Shown here piece by piece: positions 34,758 through 45,305 of a DNA stretch of 64,000 bases. This DNA is from Brasenia schreberi. Its lineage: Eukaryota > Streptophyta > Magnoliopsida > Nymphaeales > Cabombaceae. Below the pieces are notes generated by a model. The model ran no database searches and was not told the origin of the DNA. It saw nothing but the letters and a program-made list of their open reading frames with translations. Location of the stretch: contig JAYKKT010000089.1 of NCBI GenBank assembly GCA_036023115.1, forward strand, positions 19,153,001-19,217,000, given 5' to 3'. The position numbers and the translations under genes were made by a program. Within the stretch, counting starts at the first letter, position 1. The number at the start of each line of letters is the position of its first letter.

Positions 34758-35900
34758 GATCTATGCTAAATTTTTTTGAAAAGATTTTTAAAATGGGTCT
34801 CCTTTGAACTTCTTGAAAGAAGGATCAAGATTGATTGTATGACCCTAAATGAGGGAATTGATGCTTTACGAAAAGTAGAGTTTTCAAAATCATCTCGTAG
34901 CATTTCAAAAATCCTTGGCTTAGACAATGAAGCCTTGTTCAAAATAACAAAATATTTTCAAATGGTAGATGTTATTAAGAAATGGGATGATCTTGGTTGA
35001 ATGGAGTAGCCAAAGGGATAAGCTTTCCTCCATTTTACTTCTCTCCCAAAAAGAAAAATTGGCAAAATCAAAAGAAAAATAGAATACAAAAACTCCTCCA
35101 AAAGAGGTCTTCTCTTTGAATGAAAAAAAAAAGAAGTAAGAAGGAATAAAAAAAATCCTCCAAAAAGAAAAAAAGAAGGCACTCCATGTTGATAGAAAAG
35201 TCAAAGCTCAATGAACAATTTTTCATCTCTTTGCCTTAAACCACAGGATGCTTTAGAAGGGATCGTGGTAACTATTTCCCAAATCCCTACAACTTATCCC
35301 AATGTTGAAAGGTTTTATCCATAAAAGTCCTAAAGTAGGAATAGAATCTACTTATTTGAATTTAATTTTGTATGAGAATTAGACTTTGTTACGTGGGAAA
35401 TAGAATTTTGAAATATTTTCCAAAATTTCCTACAAAACCTCTGCTAAGTAGTGGGTATTGAAACCCAAATGATGGGCAATATGAAAAAATGGAAGTCCTT
35501 TTGATAGAAACTAAAAGGAGTTCCCTTTGAAAAAGAATTTTTGAAAACACCAAATGTCAAATGACATGGGATTGTCTTACTTGGGGCAATCAGCCTTCAT
35601 AGGCTTCTCCTCAAGCTCATCCATCTCCTAAATGAGTCTCTAAACTTCACACTTCATGTGCATCACACACCATGCATGCATACACCCAAGATTGGCCATG
35701 CATGATCAGGTTTAGGACAAGAACTCAAGTGGAGTCAAGTCCCCTTTGGCTAAAAATCCCCTCCTCTATGATCCAAGGAAAGGGTTTTATGAAATTAAGG
35801 ACGATTTTTCTTCTCAAGATAATTTAGGAAGTAAATCAAAAAGAGTGTTTTATTCTTTGTCATTATCCAAATGAATTTGGATTAATGTCAGAGGGGCATC
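34758..35900 (+). other. Element D 3' untranslated region with PPT
   Basis: Lys-codon-like A-rich DNA with no intact frame. It resembles, in reverse, 37990-38640. It ends with the polypurine tract CAGAGGGGCATC (35889-35900), directly before the LTR start. Confidence 0.7.
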
Positions 35901-36620
35901 TGTAAACACCTTAAATAAAAAATTTCTGAAAACACTCCCAGCTTCGAAAGTTGACTTGTTTTGAAAATTTTGTTGCTTTAAAATGAAAATTTTAAATCTT
36001 TAAAATAAGGATTTTAAAAGGTTTCGAATTAAAGTTCAAAGTATACGGTCCAGAAGATTGGAGTGAATCCGGCAGAAATCAAGGTGACAGTGGGGCCCGC
36101 TTCAAGCCAAGATCGGGATCGCGAATGACAAGCCGGGAAGCGAGGGAGTAAATCAAGTCAACGCACATCTTCATCCAAGATCAAATCAAGGAGACGGTCT
36201 CATCAAACCCAGTCAAATTCAATTAAATCCTAGACTTGATTTGATTGAATTAAACATGAAGCCTAATTGAGTTTGAACCAAATATCTTGACTTCACCAAG
36301 TTTTCCTAGCCTTATCTACCCTACATCTTTGGGCTAAACATCAAATGCCATTCTTACCTAGCTTTGTTGAAGGGAACGAGCCAACAAACCACGTCAACTT
36401 GGAGACCGGCCAAAGCGCACTTAGAGGCATCAAGCACCTAGCCGATCATGGCTAGGTGCACTTAGTTCAAACCCACAACCAGCCCACATAGGACTGGTTC
36501 ATGGCTAACCAAAAGGGGACCACTCCTCTCACTCCTCCACGTGAATTGGTGGGCATTGGAACTGGACTTAGACCTTGGGCCACCCGCCCCAAAGAAGGGC
36601 CTAGAAAGGCCCCCCCTTGG

Positions 36621-36630
36621 CCTATAAATA
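36621..36630 (+). promoter_or_regulatory. TATA box, D LTR
   Basis: CCTATAAATA preceded by GGGCCTAGAAAGG. The reverse-oriented fragment near 15104-15117 keeps the same box. Confidence 0.6.
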
Positions 36631-37788
36631 GAAGCCAAGGGAGGGGCGTGTTCTCCCATCTTGGAATGTTTTGAAAAGTGTTGCTCCTTGGGCTGCTTTG
36701 TGGGGAATTAAAAGTTGCTAAGAAGAGGTTTAGAGAGAGAAGAGAGTGCTAGGATCAAGGCAAGTGCTGTCACTTAGGTTTGAGTGATAAGAGTGAAAAG
36801 AGGGAAGGTTAGGGTCATGTACCATCATTGGAGGCCGGCTTCTTGGGAATCCGTGTAAGTATTGCTCTAACTTGATTTATCTCCATCTTTTCTTCATATT
36901 CAATTCAAAAGGGGTTGTATTAATGGAGTTTTGTCTCCTCCCAGGATGTAATAAAAGTAGATGTACTGAAATTTCTCTTTCCTTTCCTTATGCACTCTAT
37001 ATGTTTGTGTTTTTTACTCTACCTCTCTATATGCTATAAACACTTTATATCTTCTAATCCCCTCTATACTTAAGCTATTAGATATATTTCAATTCATTTT
37101 CCTTTAGCAATTTAATTCGGGATGTTGTGTTGTTGCACTTTAATTCGTGTGAGTTTTGCATCACGTATGTTATAAAAAACTGAAATCTGATTTTCAGCAT
37201 CAGTAAAATTTTGCACACTGTATCTACACATACAAGCCCACTTACAGTAAAATTTTCAAGAATTTTAGGGTTGTGCAATTACGTAATTAAAGTTATGCAA
37301 GATAAGGATAATTTCTTAAAACTTTCTGTCAACTCTGTTTTCCTACAACATAGCCTAGGCATTCATAGATGTTAGCTTTCCAATAAGACCAAGTTCACTA
37401 AATTTGTAACTTTGATCTTCAAGATAGAAGTCTATCTTTGGGTCTCTGTATTTCTGTGACAGAACAGTTCTGGGTGTCTGAGTAGAGGCACTTTGCCGAA
37501 TTAATTCTGCATCATCCCAATCCCGAATTTAAAACCAAAAGGTGTCCTAAAATCTCTACATTTCAGGCTCTATCCTCTAAATTTTTGATGAATTTCGGAG
37601 GTCTCTAAGTCATTCAAAACAATTTAGAAAACAAGTCCTGAAAACATAACTAGTTTATATTTTTCAGAACTTGTGAGTTTTGAACTTGAAAACCAAGTGC
37701 ACTAGTTTATCATTTTCAACACCCTATTTTTATGTGAATTTTAAACATCAACAGCTCATTTGGAATCCTTAAACCGCTTAGGCTGACC

Positions 37789-37806
37789 CTTGAGCATCGG
37801 TTCAAG
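37789..37806 (+). other. GCATCGGT-loop hairpin, D LTR
   Basis: CTTGA-GCATCGGT-TCAAG: five perfect pairs. The closing pair is A-T where element B has C-G. Confidence 0.6.
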
Positions 37807-37967
37807 AAGACCTACAGCAAAAAGAGCCCTCTTAGCCACAATCGCAAAGTTGGATTAACAATTTTGCTAGTTTTTAGAAACTAGCTGACACGCTCGCGCA
37901 TGAAGTAAAATTGAAAGGATTGTTTCAAGTCTCTACATAGGCTTGGAGTGAAAATTTCATATCTACA

Positions 37968-38830
37968 CTTGGTAGAGGTTTTTATTGTTGGAAAAACTCA
38001 ACAACATTTCAAAACTCCATTTTCCATACTATAAGGCCTAATCCTCAAACAAAATGAGATCCAAATTGGTAGGTTCTATTCTACTTTATTATTATACTGA
38101 CAAACTTTTTTCTTTTGGAATAAGCTATAGGGGTGTGGGAGAGAGTTACCACGGTCCCTTCTGAAACATCCCATGATTTAAAGCCAAGAAATTTTTGATG
38201 AAAATTTGCTCTTTTTTCGAGCTTTGACTTTTCTTTTCTTTCAAAGGAAACCTCTATATTGGACGTTTTTATTTTTTCCTTTTTCTTTTTAAGAAGACCT
38301 CTATATTGGAGGTTTATTTTCTTTATTTCTTTTCTTTCTATTTTGACTTTTTGCCAATTTTCCTTTTTGAAGAGAATGAAGTGGGAGAAACAACTTGTCC
38401 CTCTAGATACTCGGTCTAATCAAGTATGCCCTATTTCATAATAGGGCATACAACTTGAAAATATTTTGCTATTTTGAACTAGGCCCTATCTTGTAAAAGA
38501 AGGATTTTTGAAATGGCATTAATCGATTTTGAAAACACTCCACTTTTCATAAAGCATCAATCCCTAGTTAAGAGGCCTATATTCGACTTGGTCCCTTCTT
38601 TAAAAAACTAAAGAAGATCTATTTTACAAAAATCATTTCAAAAGAATTTATGGTAGACACTAAACATCATATCTTTTTGATATTGGGCATTTATAGGGTC
38701 TACCAATTTTCTTCCCTATGCATCAATTGGTCAATATGCATGATCGATTGCCCCTTTTATGACATAGGGATATTCTCACTTAGGCCGCCACCTTTTAAGA
38801 GGATGTGGGCTTCTTATGAGTGAATGATAT
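37968..38830 (-). pseudogene. Family-2 3' region and integrase C-terminus
   Basis: Reverse complement of the family-2 3' untranslated region (37990-38640), then the last ~60 integrase codons (38810-38640, with the ..HPLKRWRPK and LVDPINAQY motifs and one internal stop). It directly abuts the D LTR in the opposite direction, so it is a rearranged piece of another copy. Confidence 0.65.
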
Positions 38831-39320
38831 GCATGGGATATAAAATGTATTCCATATGAGATGAGAGAGATACAAGCTTTATGAAATGATGAAAGTGTTA
38901 AGTCTCCATGAATTGTGTTTAGAGAATGCATTCTACATGCCCCTAGTTTGGTGGAGATGACATGAGCATTCATACATTATGGCCGACCCTTATTGTGACA
39001 TGTGATGAATGATTTTCAATGTGATGCATGAATGACCTTACATGCACTATGTCATTGGACATCTTGTTTTTGATGTGAACTAGGGAGGTGCATGATATGT
39101 AAAATATATCCCCAAATGAGATGATGGAGATACATGGAATGATGTATGTTTCCATGAAAGGTGTGAATGCATTCTAATGCCCCTAGTTTGAATGAAATGA
39201 ATGATATGAGCATCAACACTATGACCGACCCCTATTGTGACATTTGATGAATGATTTTTCATGTGATACATGAACGACCTATACATGCACGATCTTGGTT
39301 TTTGGCATGGCTTAGGAATA
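38831..39320. repeat. Two diverged ~245-bp tandem units
   Basis: Unit 1 (about 38832-39088) and unit 2 (about 39089-39320) share, in order: GCATG.GATAT, GAGATGA..GAGATACA, GTCTCCATGAA or TTTCCATGAA, GAATGCATTCTA, ATGCCCCTAGTTTG, GACCGACCC/GGCCGACCC, TATTGTGACAT and TGATGAATGATTTT. No coding frame runs through both. It is not recognisably part of the family-2 consensus. Confidence 0.7.
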
Positions 39321-40606
39321 TGTATGATATGATCCTAACCTTCATGCATTTTGGGTATAGGTTTGATTTCTGTGTTGGTCACCTTCTAAGAAATTTGAAT
39401 ATTTTCCCAAGTCCAAGACTTTGTTGATTTTGAGAAAGTTCATGTAAATTAACATCACTCAAATCATCTTTAAAGAATTGGTAATTTTTTTGACAAAATG
39501 GTTTTGATTTTTCCTTTTTTCTTTTTGAAAAAGTTTTATATTTTTGGTTTATCCTTTTTCAGATTTTTTTGGATTTTGGGAATAACCTATACAAAAACCC
39601 GGAGTTAGCTTCATGTCCATGGAGGGTCCGAGGGTTCGGGTGCATCAAGGATGTGCACCCGGGGTGTGATATGGTTGATGTTCTTGGGATGGATTCTAGG
39701 TGCAACCCAATGTACCCTTAGGGATAGAGAATGTAAATGGGTTTTGTCAATTCGATTTTTAGAATTTGTACACGGTTTTGAAAATCAAAATTTTTGAGAT
39801 TTTCAACTTTTTCAATTTTTTTGGATTTTCCCAAACAAATGCTAGAAGGATGAACATAAAAGACTTTCTTTTGAAATTTTCAGATTTTTCCAATGTTTTT
39901 GGGTTTTGGAAATTTTCTAGATTTTTTTGTTTTTCCAAATATATACCTTTTTTTAGATTTTTTTCTAAAAATGGATCTTCTATCAAACCTAGAAAGAAAA
40001 CACCATGAATTAGACTCTAAACAAGAGGTCTAAGTCATAGGTTTCGTTTTTAGTAGTTTTAGGACACCTTTTACCCAATTGGTCTTAGGTTGTGGCTCAA
40101 GGGGTATGGATGGGGTGTATCCCAATCCATTTCGACTTAGGTTAGGCAAAGGTATGATGAGCTCTAACCTACCTTGGTTCTTGGCTCCTAGGCCTTGGTA
40201 CAATGTATATTACATGTTCAACATCATATTCCAAGGTTTCTTGAGTTTGAAAAATTTTGTAAAGAGGGTGACCTTGGAATCGAGTGTCATCAATATCATG
40301 GTCATACACATGAGTTGGCTTGGGTAGGAGTTGGAAAGTTTGGGTAGGAGAAGGCTTGGGCTTTCACATGACCCTAGGAGTGAGTGGCTTTAGAGGTTTT
40401 GGCTTAGGCTCTCCCAAAAAGTGGACGATTTTGTTATGGACCCTAGATGCAACCCAATGTGCCCCTAGGGGTGGACGGTTTGAGTTTATATGAGGGTTAA
40501 GGGAGAATATGTTTGATCCCTTGCATGACGGAGAGGTATGGATTCCAAGAGAAACTATGGTCGGCTCCTTGGTGGGTTTAGGGATGTTGGGAGAAATCAA
40601 ACGGGT
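39321..40606 (-). pseudogene. Family-2 protease-RT spacer with G-patch-like relic
   Basis: 39321-39600 is T-rich with nothing recognised. From 39730 to 40606 the minus strand matches 16500-17540 of element D. It has the Lys-rich spacer (39986-39759), a decayed G-patch-like stretch (40330-40060, YQGLGAKNQGRLELI, NGLGYTPSIPLEPQPK) and an N-terminal part with NSNRPPLGAHWVASRVH. It ends at 40606, where an LTR in the opposite orientation begins. Confidence 0.65.
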
Positions 40607-41174
40607 TCACTAAATTTGGAACTCTGAGCACCGAGATACAAGTCTATCTTTGGGTCTCTGTATTTCTGTGACAGAACAGTTCTGGGTGTCTAAGTAGAGG
40701 TACTTTGCCGAATTAATTCTGCATCATCCCAATCCCGAATTCAAAACCAAAAGGTATCCTAGAATCTCTACATTTCATGCTCTATCCTCTAAATTTTTGA
40801 TGAATTTTGGAGGTCTCTAAGTCACTCAAAACAATTTAGAAAACAGGTCCTGAAAACATAACTAGTTTATGTTTTTCAGAACTTGTGAGTTTTGAACAAA
40901 ACCAAGTGTATTAGTTTATCATTTTCAACACCCTATTTTCATGTAAATTTGAAACATCACCAACTCATTTGGAATCCTTAAAGCGCTTAGGCTGACCCTT
41001 GAACATCGGTTTAAGAAGGCTTAAAGCAAAAAGAGCCCGCTTAGCCACAATCGCAAAGTCGGATTAACAATTTTGCTAGTTTTTAGAAACTAGCTGGCAC
41101 GCTCGCACATGAAGTAAAATTGAAAGGATTGCTTCAAGTCTACATGGGCTTGGAGTGAAAATTTCACATCTACA
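40607..41174 (+). mobile_element. Family-2 5' LTR, U5 end only
   Basis: Matches 37397-37967 of the D LTR closely, including the TGACAGAACAGTTCTGGGTG block and the hairpin at 40998-41015, and ends ACATCTACA at 41174. Upstream LTR sequence is replaced by a reversed spacer. Confidence 0.8.
40998..41015 (+). other. GCATCGGT-type hairpin, family-2 5' LTR
   Basis: CTTGA-ACATCGGT-TTAAG. The fourth pair becomes a G-T wobble, and pairing is otherwise kept. Confidence 0.5.
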
Positions 41175-41178
41175 GAAT

Positions 41179-41196
41179 TGGCACGCCCGGTGGGAC
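41179..41196 (+). other. Primer-binding site, family 2
   Basis: TGGCACGCCCGGTGGGAC four bases after the LTR end. It is the unmutated-looking version of the sites at 15751 and 29206. The tRNA was not identified. Confidence 0.75.
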
Positions 41197-42403
41197 TCGA
41201 GTCTTTTAGGATTTCAAACTTAAGTGACTTTTTAAACTCCAATTCTTCAAAACTTTGGTGCTAGCACATTTTTTGTGCACAGGTCAAATTTTTTTTCAAT
41301 AAGAAAAACAATGTCGAGTTCAGATGATTCCTTTGAAAACAAATCAAGGAAAACCTCATTACATTTTCCAAATCGATTTTCCAAAAGCTCAAAAAAATCC
41401 TCTAAAACCCGATATGAAGAGCTTGCCTCTTTTAAGGAAAGAGCAAGGCAACTTAAAAGGAAATAGAAGAAAAGATCGTTGGCCTAAACCAAAAGGCCAA
41501 GGCACATCGATCCCATAAAAATTCATCTCGAGTACATAGAGAGAAAAAACATACCCGAAAACAAAATGGAGCCCAAAATCCGATGAAGGAAATGAGGCTA
41601 CAAATGCAACAAGTATTGAGATTCAAGCATCTAACCTTGCCAATCATCCAAGCACCCTATTTTCTATCGAAAAACCAAAAAAGGTTTTTTATGTTTGGAA
41701 AGATCAAAAAAAATTGGAAAATCTTTTAAAATCAAAAAGATTTCAAAATCAAAAATTTGAAATTCCAAAAGTTGAAAGTGAAGTCCACGTTTCTAGGCAC
41801 ATAAGCGGAGTAGGGCATGAGGATCACTTCACCCAAGTCACTCCACATGTTTCACAAACATTCGCTCTGATGGGTTCCAATCCCTTGAGCATCACTTCAC
41901 ATGCTTCACAAGAGAATGAGTGTTGCACACACGTAGGCTTGGAGAATGAAATCCAAGACATTGAAAAGCAACGGGAGCTTGAAGCCATGCATGAGCTAGA
42001 GCAACCTCAAGACGCCTGCAAGGATGCTTGCTCTCACCATGAAAAGGTAGACAAGCTTGAAAAAGGTATGTTCAAAACTCATTCCCCCTTAAACTCCCTA
42101 CTCGATCCTCGCCTTCTTAGTGTAGGATCGATAGATCATTCACATACATTGGATGCATCGAATCATACTCATGCACCCACATACCCACAAAATGTGCCCA
42201 AGGATGTGGATTTTCAAGGTGCGCCGAATGTCCCGCACCAAGAAAAAGAATTTCAAAAGGAAAAACAAGATGAAAATAAAGTTCAAAATATGATAGACAT
42301 AGTTACTCCTAAGGCATGCATCGACATCCTAAGCACACCTAACCCTACCATGAATAAAAATATGCTTTTGAGCCTAGGTTCTGATTTCCCCCAACATCCA
42401 TAA
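41197..42403 (+). pseudogene. Family-2 gag start fused to an uncharacterised 230-codon frame
   Basis: After the leader, ATG at 41311 opens MSSSDDSFENKSRKT, a Ser/Lys-rich gag N-terminus that ends after about 50 codons. A frame at 41714-42403 starts within a Lys-rich stretch resembling the protease-RT spacer (VWKDQKKLENLLKSK). It continues into His-, Glu- and Gln-rich sequence (SITSHASQENECC, EAMHELEQPQDACKDACSHH) with no domain I recognise. Capsid, knuckle and protease are missing between them. It may be an internal deletion derivative or an accessory frame. Confidence 0.5.
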
Positions 42404-44470
42404 ACCAACCAAGGGACCGACCATGGTTTCCCGCCAAAGGAAGGAAAGTTGACATTCGGAAGAAAGACCAACGTCCAAGAAGGGAAAGTCATCATCAACC
42501 AAGGAAAAGGAAAGCAATGTGTGGTTTGGCAAGTTGTGACATTAAATTTGACAAGTCACCGAGAAGAAACTTACCGATGTTGCCATAAATAAGTCATATG
42601 GCTGGGCGTAGGTGGCTTCGGAATATAATTTGGTAAGTCACCAATCCGTATCATCTTCAACGTAAAAGGAAGGTGACTTTCCATACTTAGCCCAGTCACC
42701 AAGTCACTAAAACTGGACATCATGGGTTACCAAGATCGATGGGAAGGAAGCAGACCCGTGTGGCTTCAATTATGACAACTTACCACGTTCATTGGGTGGC
42801 CATTCACGACAAGATTAAGCAAAGTCGGCAAGCCATCAAGATTGGTTTAACCGGCCCCCCACATGTTTGAAAAAGAGGATCGATCAAACCTAGACAGCAA
42901 CCAAATTCAGACACTTGCTATTTAAATCTCGGCTTGATCCAGCAAGATTATTCATTGAATTTAAGGCAACAAGGTGGACAGGTCTTGGTATGATTCGGTG
43001 CAATGTGGTACACCTAATTTGGCAAGGCTGCCAAGTTCTCGTTGGCTCCAATTGAGTTCAAAAATGTGCAGATGGTTAGGACATGAAATTCACAGCAAAC
43101 CCTAGCTTCACTCTTCAAGATCAAGCGCATCTTGATCATACTTATTGTTGTCATGTGGATGGTCCGAACATGGTCAAGATCACATCTTGACATCGAGTAG
43201 AAGACCACGGAAGTCTTATCGTCTGGCTTGCTGAAACTCACCTCCTACTTGTAACTCCAATTCATCAATCAGCCATGACATGATTAAATCGTATAAATTT
43301 CAAGCCCATGCCAAGTACCTAGCTAAGACAGCACGGTTCAGGTTTGTTTCAAGTCGTGACCCTCTCCACCTAAGGCCCGTTCTATCACATGGCCAAATCC
43401 ACTTAGGTGGGCTTGCTCTTGACCGAACCTACTTACCAAAAGATATCCAAGTGACGGATATGGAAGGCCATACATAGCACAGCACTTGCCTAAAACGAAG
43501 AGGAGAGAATTTAGAAGGGTTGGCCAGCATTCACTTGCCAAAATGCAGCAGTACCTTGTGAACATTTGCAACAGCTAGGCATTCTTTGGCCTATAAAAGG
43601 AGCTTCAAAGATGCTCCAAAGCATCAATCCGAGTTGAAGGAATCCTAGCCCAGTAAATCATTCAGCAAGAGGGAAAGAAAGAGAGGGAGAGAAAGAAAGA
43701 GAGGGAGAAGAGGAAGAGAGGAGGAAGGTTGTTGCTCACTGCCAACCACCAGTCGCATATCGTCTTCCACCTTCCATCACAAGTTTATCTTCTCTTACTG
43801 ATCTCATAATCTTTAAGTACTTGTAATTAAGGAGCCTAAGTCTCCATGAAGATGTATTGATTCAAATCCCCAAGCTATGCCCATTTTTGTTTCATGCAAT
43901 CTTCGGTATACATTTTCATATTGATTCTTTCAACTCCATTGCGCAACTTAAGATCATCTTTATTTCCCCAAGTTCACGGGATTCTTAGGATTTAGGCGGT
44001 TGTTTTATAGCTATAGGTTGCTTAAGTCAAAGCTAGAACATACACACTTTTGCTGAAAATCTGAAATTTTCATACTGCACTCTACACACGTCTAATCACA
44101 GATTTATCCAAAGAAGTCGAGATTTGGCTCGTCCAAACTAGACATACACACGGACGTTTGGTAAAATCTTTAGGATTTTAGGCTTTCTTAAACATCGTTA
44201 ATTAAATCCGAAAAGATTTACAAAAATCATAACAGATTCTGGAAAGTCAAAAATTTTTATAACACATGTTTGTTATTTCTTGAATATCTTTGTGCATACT
44301 GAATCAAATTGATTGAAAATGGTCTCTTTGGAAAGCTGACATTCATACCTTTTGAGCAAGACTAATTTCATAAAAATTGAAGTTCTAAGCACCGAAATAT
44401 CACAATTTTTCTAAACCTATGATGTTATGGTACAGATCTGTTCCGAGTGCCTAAATGATGTGTAGTTGTA
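42404..44470 (+). mobile_element. LTR of a third type (truncated)
   Basis: The left part (42404-43580) has no frame and reads like U3. The TATA box CTATAAAAGG at 43591 is followed by a GA-rich leader (43670-43730), a GGAG/CTCC hairpin (43831-43845) with TTGTAATTAAGG before it, and AT-rich U5-like DNA. It stops near 44470, before the GCATCGGT hairpin and the LTR end. The left boundary is uncertain. It matches 1670-2998 reversed. Confidence 0.55.
43591..43600 (+). promoter_or_regulatory. TATA box, third LTR type
   Basis: CTATAAAAGG about 75 bases upstream of a purine-rich leader tract, the arrangement seen in the other LTRs. Confidence 0.55.
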
Positions 44471-45129
44471 GATTTAATTATGATAATCTTTAGCATTAAA
44501 ATCCAAAATAAAAATATTTTCTGATTCTGCATGCATGTTTACCTTCTGCAAAATTTTCATAATTTCTTCCCGGTTTTTGTAATACACTTTTGAAAACTTT
44601 TTCGAAATGTGACTTGATGAGCACGAAGCCCGACTCAACACTTCACTATTTATCAAGTATGAACAACTGCGCACTGTGCTGGCAATGGCTTGAATTCTCA
44701 AACAGGCCAACAATTTGAGCCTGATGTCATGGTAATCAAGGGTGTAGATGAGGAGAATGTGACCCTCCGATGTAACCTAGTTAAACCAACTTACAAGTGC
44801 ATCATTCAATTGTAAAGTTGTATAGACCAGTGATCTCATTTTGAGGAACACATGCTATTAGCGCATATAGTCAAAATGAAAATGAAGAAAGAAATTATCT
44901 GGAACTTGAAGGACAAGAAGGTGATGGAATATGAGAAGAATGTAGTGTTAAAATAGTCAAATTAAGCAATTATTCATAAATACTGTATCCAACTCGTACT
45001 TGGGTCGCTTTGACCAAAAGATTGCAACTTGACATTTTGGACTTGGCTGAGCGGCCTTTTTCTTATTCCACCTAGAGACGTTGCTCTTTCCAAGAGCCAT
45101 ACAGCATGAACTCATCGAACACATCCAGT
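44471..45129. other. 3' flank of the MFP gene
   Basis: No coding frame or recognised repeat. The MFP 3' untranslated region and poly(A) site should lie in the part next to 45130, but no clear signal fixes them. Confidence 0.5.
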
Positions 45130-45240
45130 CTATAGACTTGATGCTGGACCTTCGATCTTTGCACCCTGCAACAGTATTATCCTGTTACTCGACCATAATA
45201 ATAATAATGATGACCTACTTTGGATCAAATACATGCTTAC

Positions 45241-45305
<65 letters not shown>

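Larger units (their letters stand above)
35901..37967 (+). mobile_element. Element D 3' LTR (family 2)
   Basis: 2067-bp LTR, TGTAAACACC to ATCTACA. TATA box CCTATAAATA (36621-36630), purine-rich leader start (GTTTAGAGAGAGAAGAGAG), GGAG/CTCC hairpin (36925-36938), a block with TGACAGAACAGTTCTGGGTG (37458) and the GCATCGGT-loop hairpin (37789-37806). Downstream DNA is a reversed family-2 3' end, so no target duplication is visible. Confidence 0.82.

Noticed and set aside
38776..39286. Chain of short His/Ser-rich minus frames
   Set aside because: They coincide with the two-unit tandem repeat and are not conserved as frames between the units.
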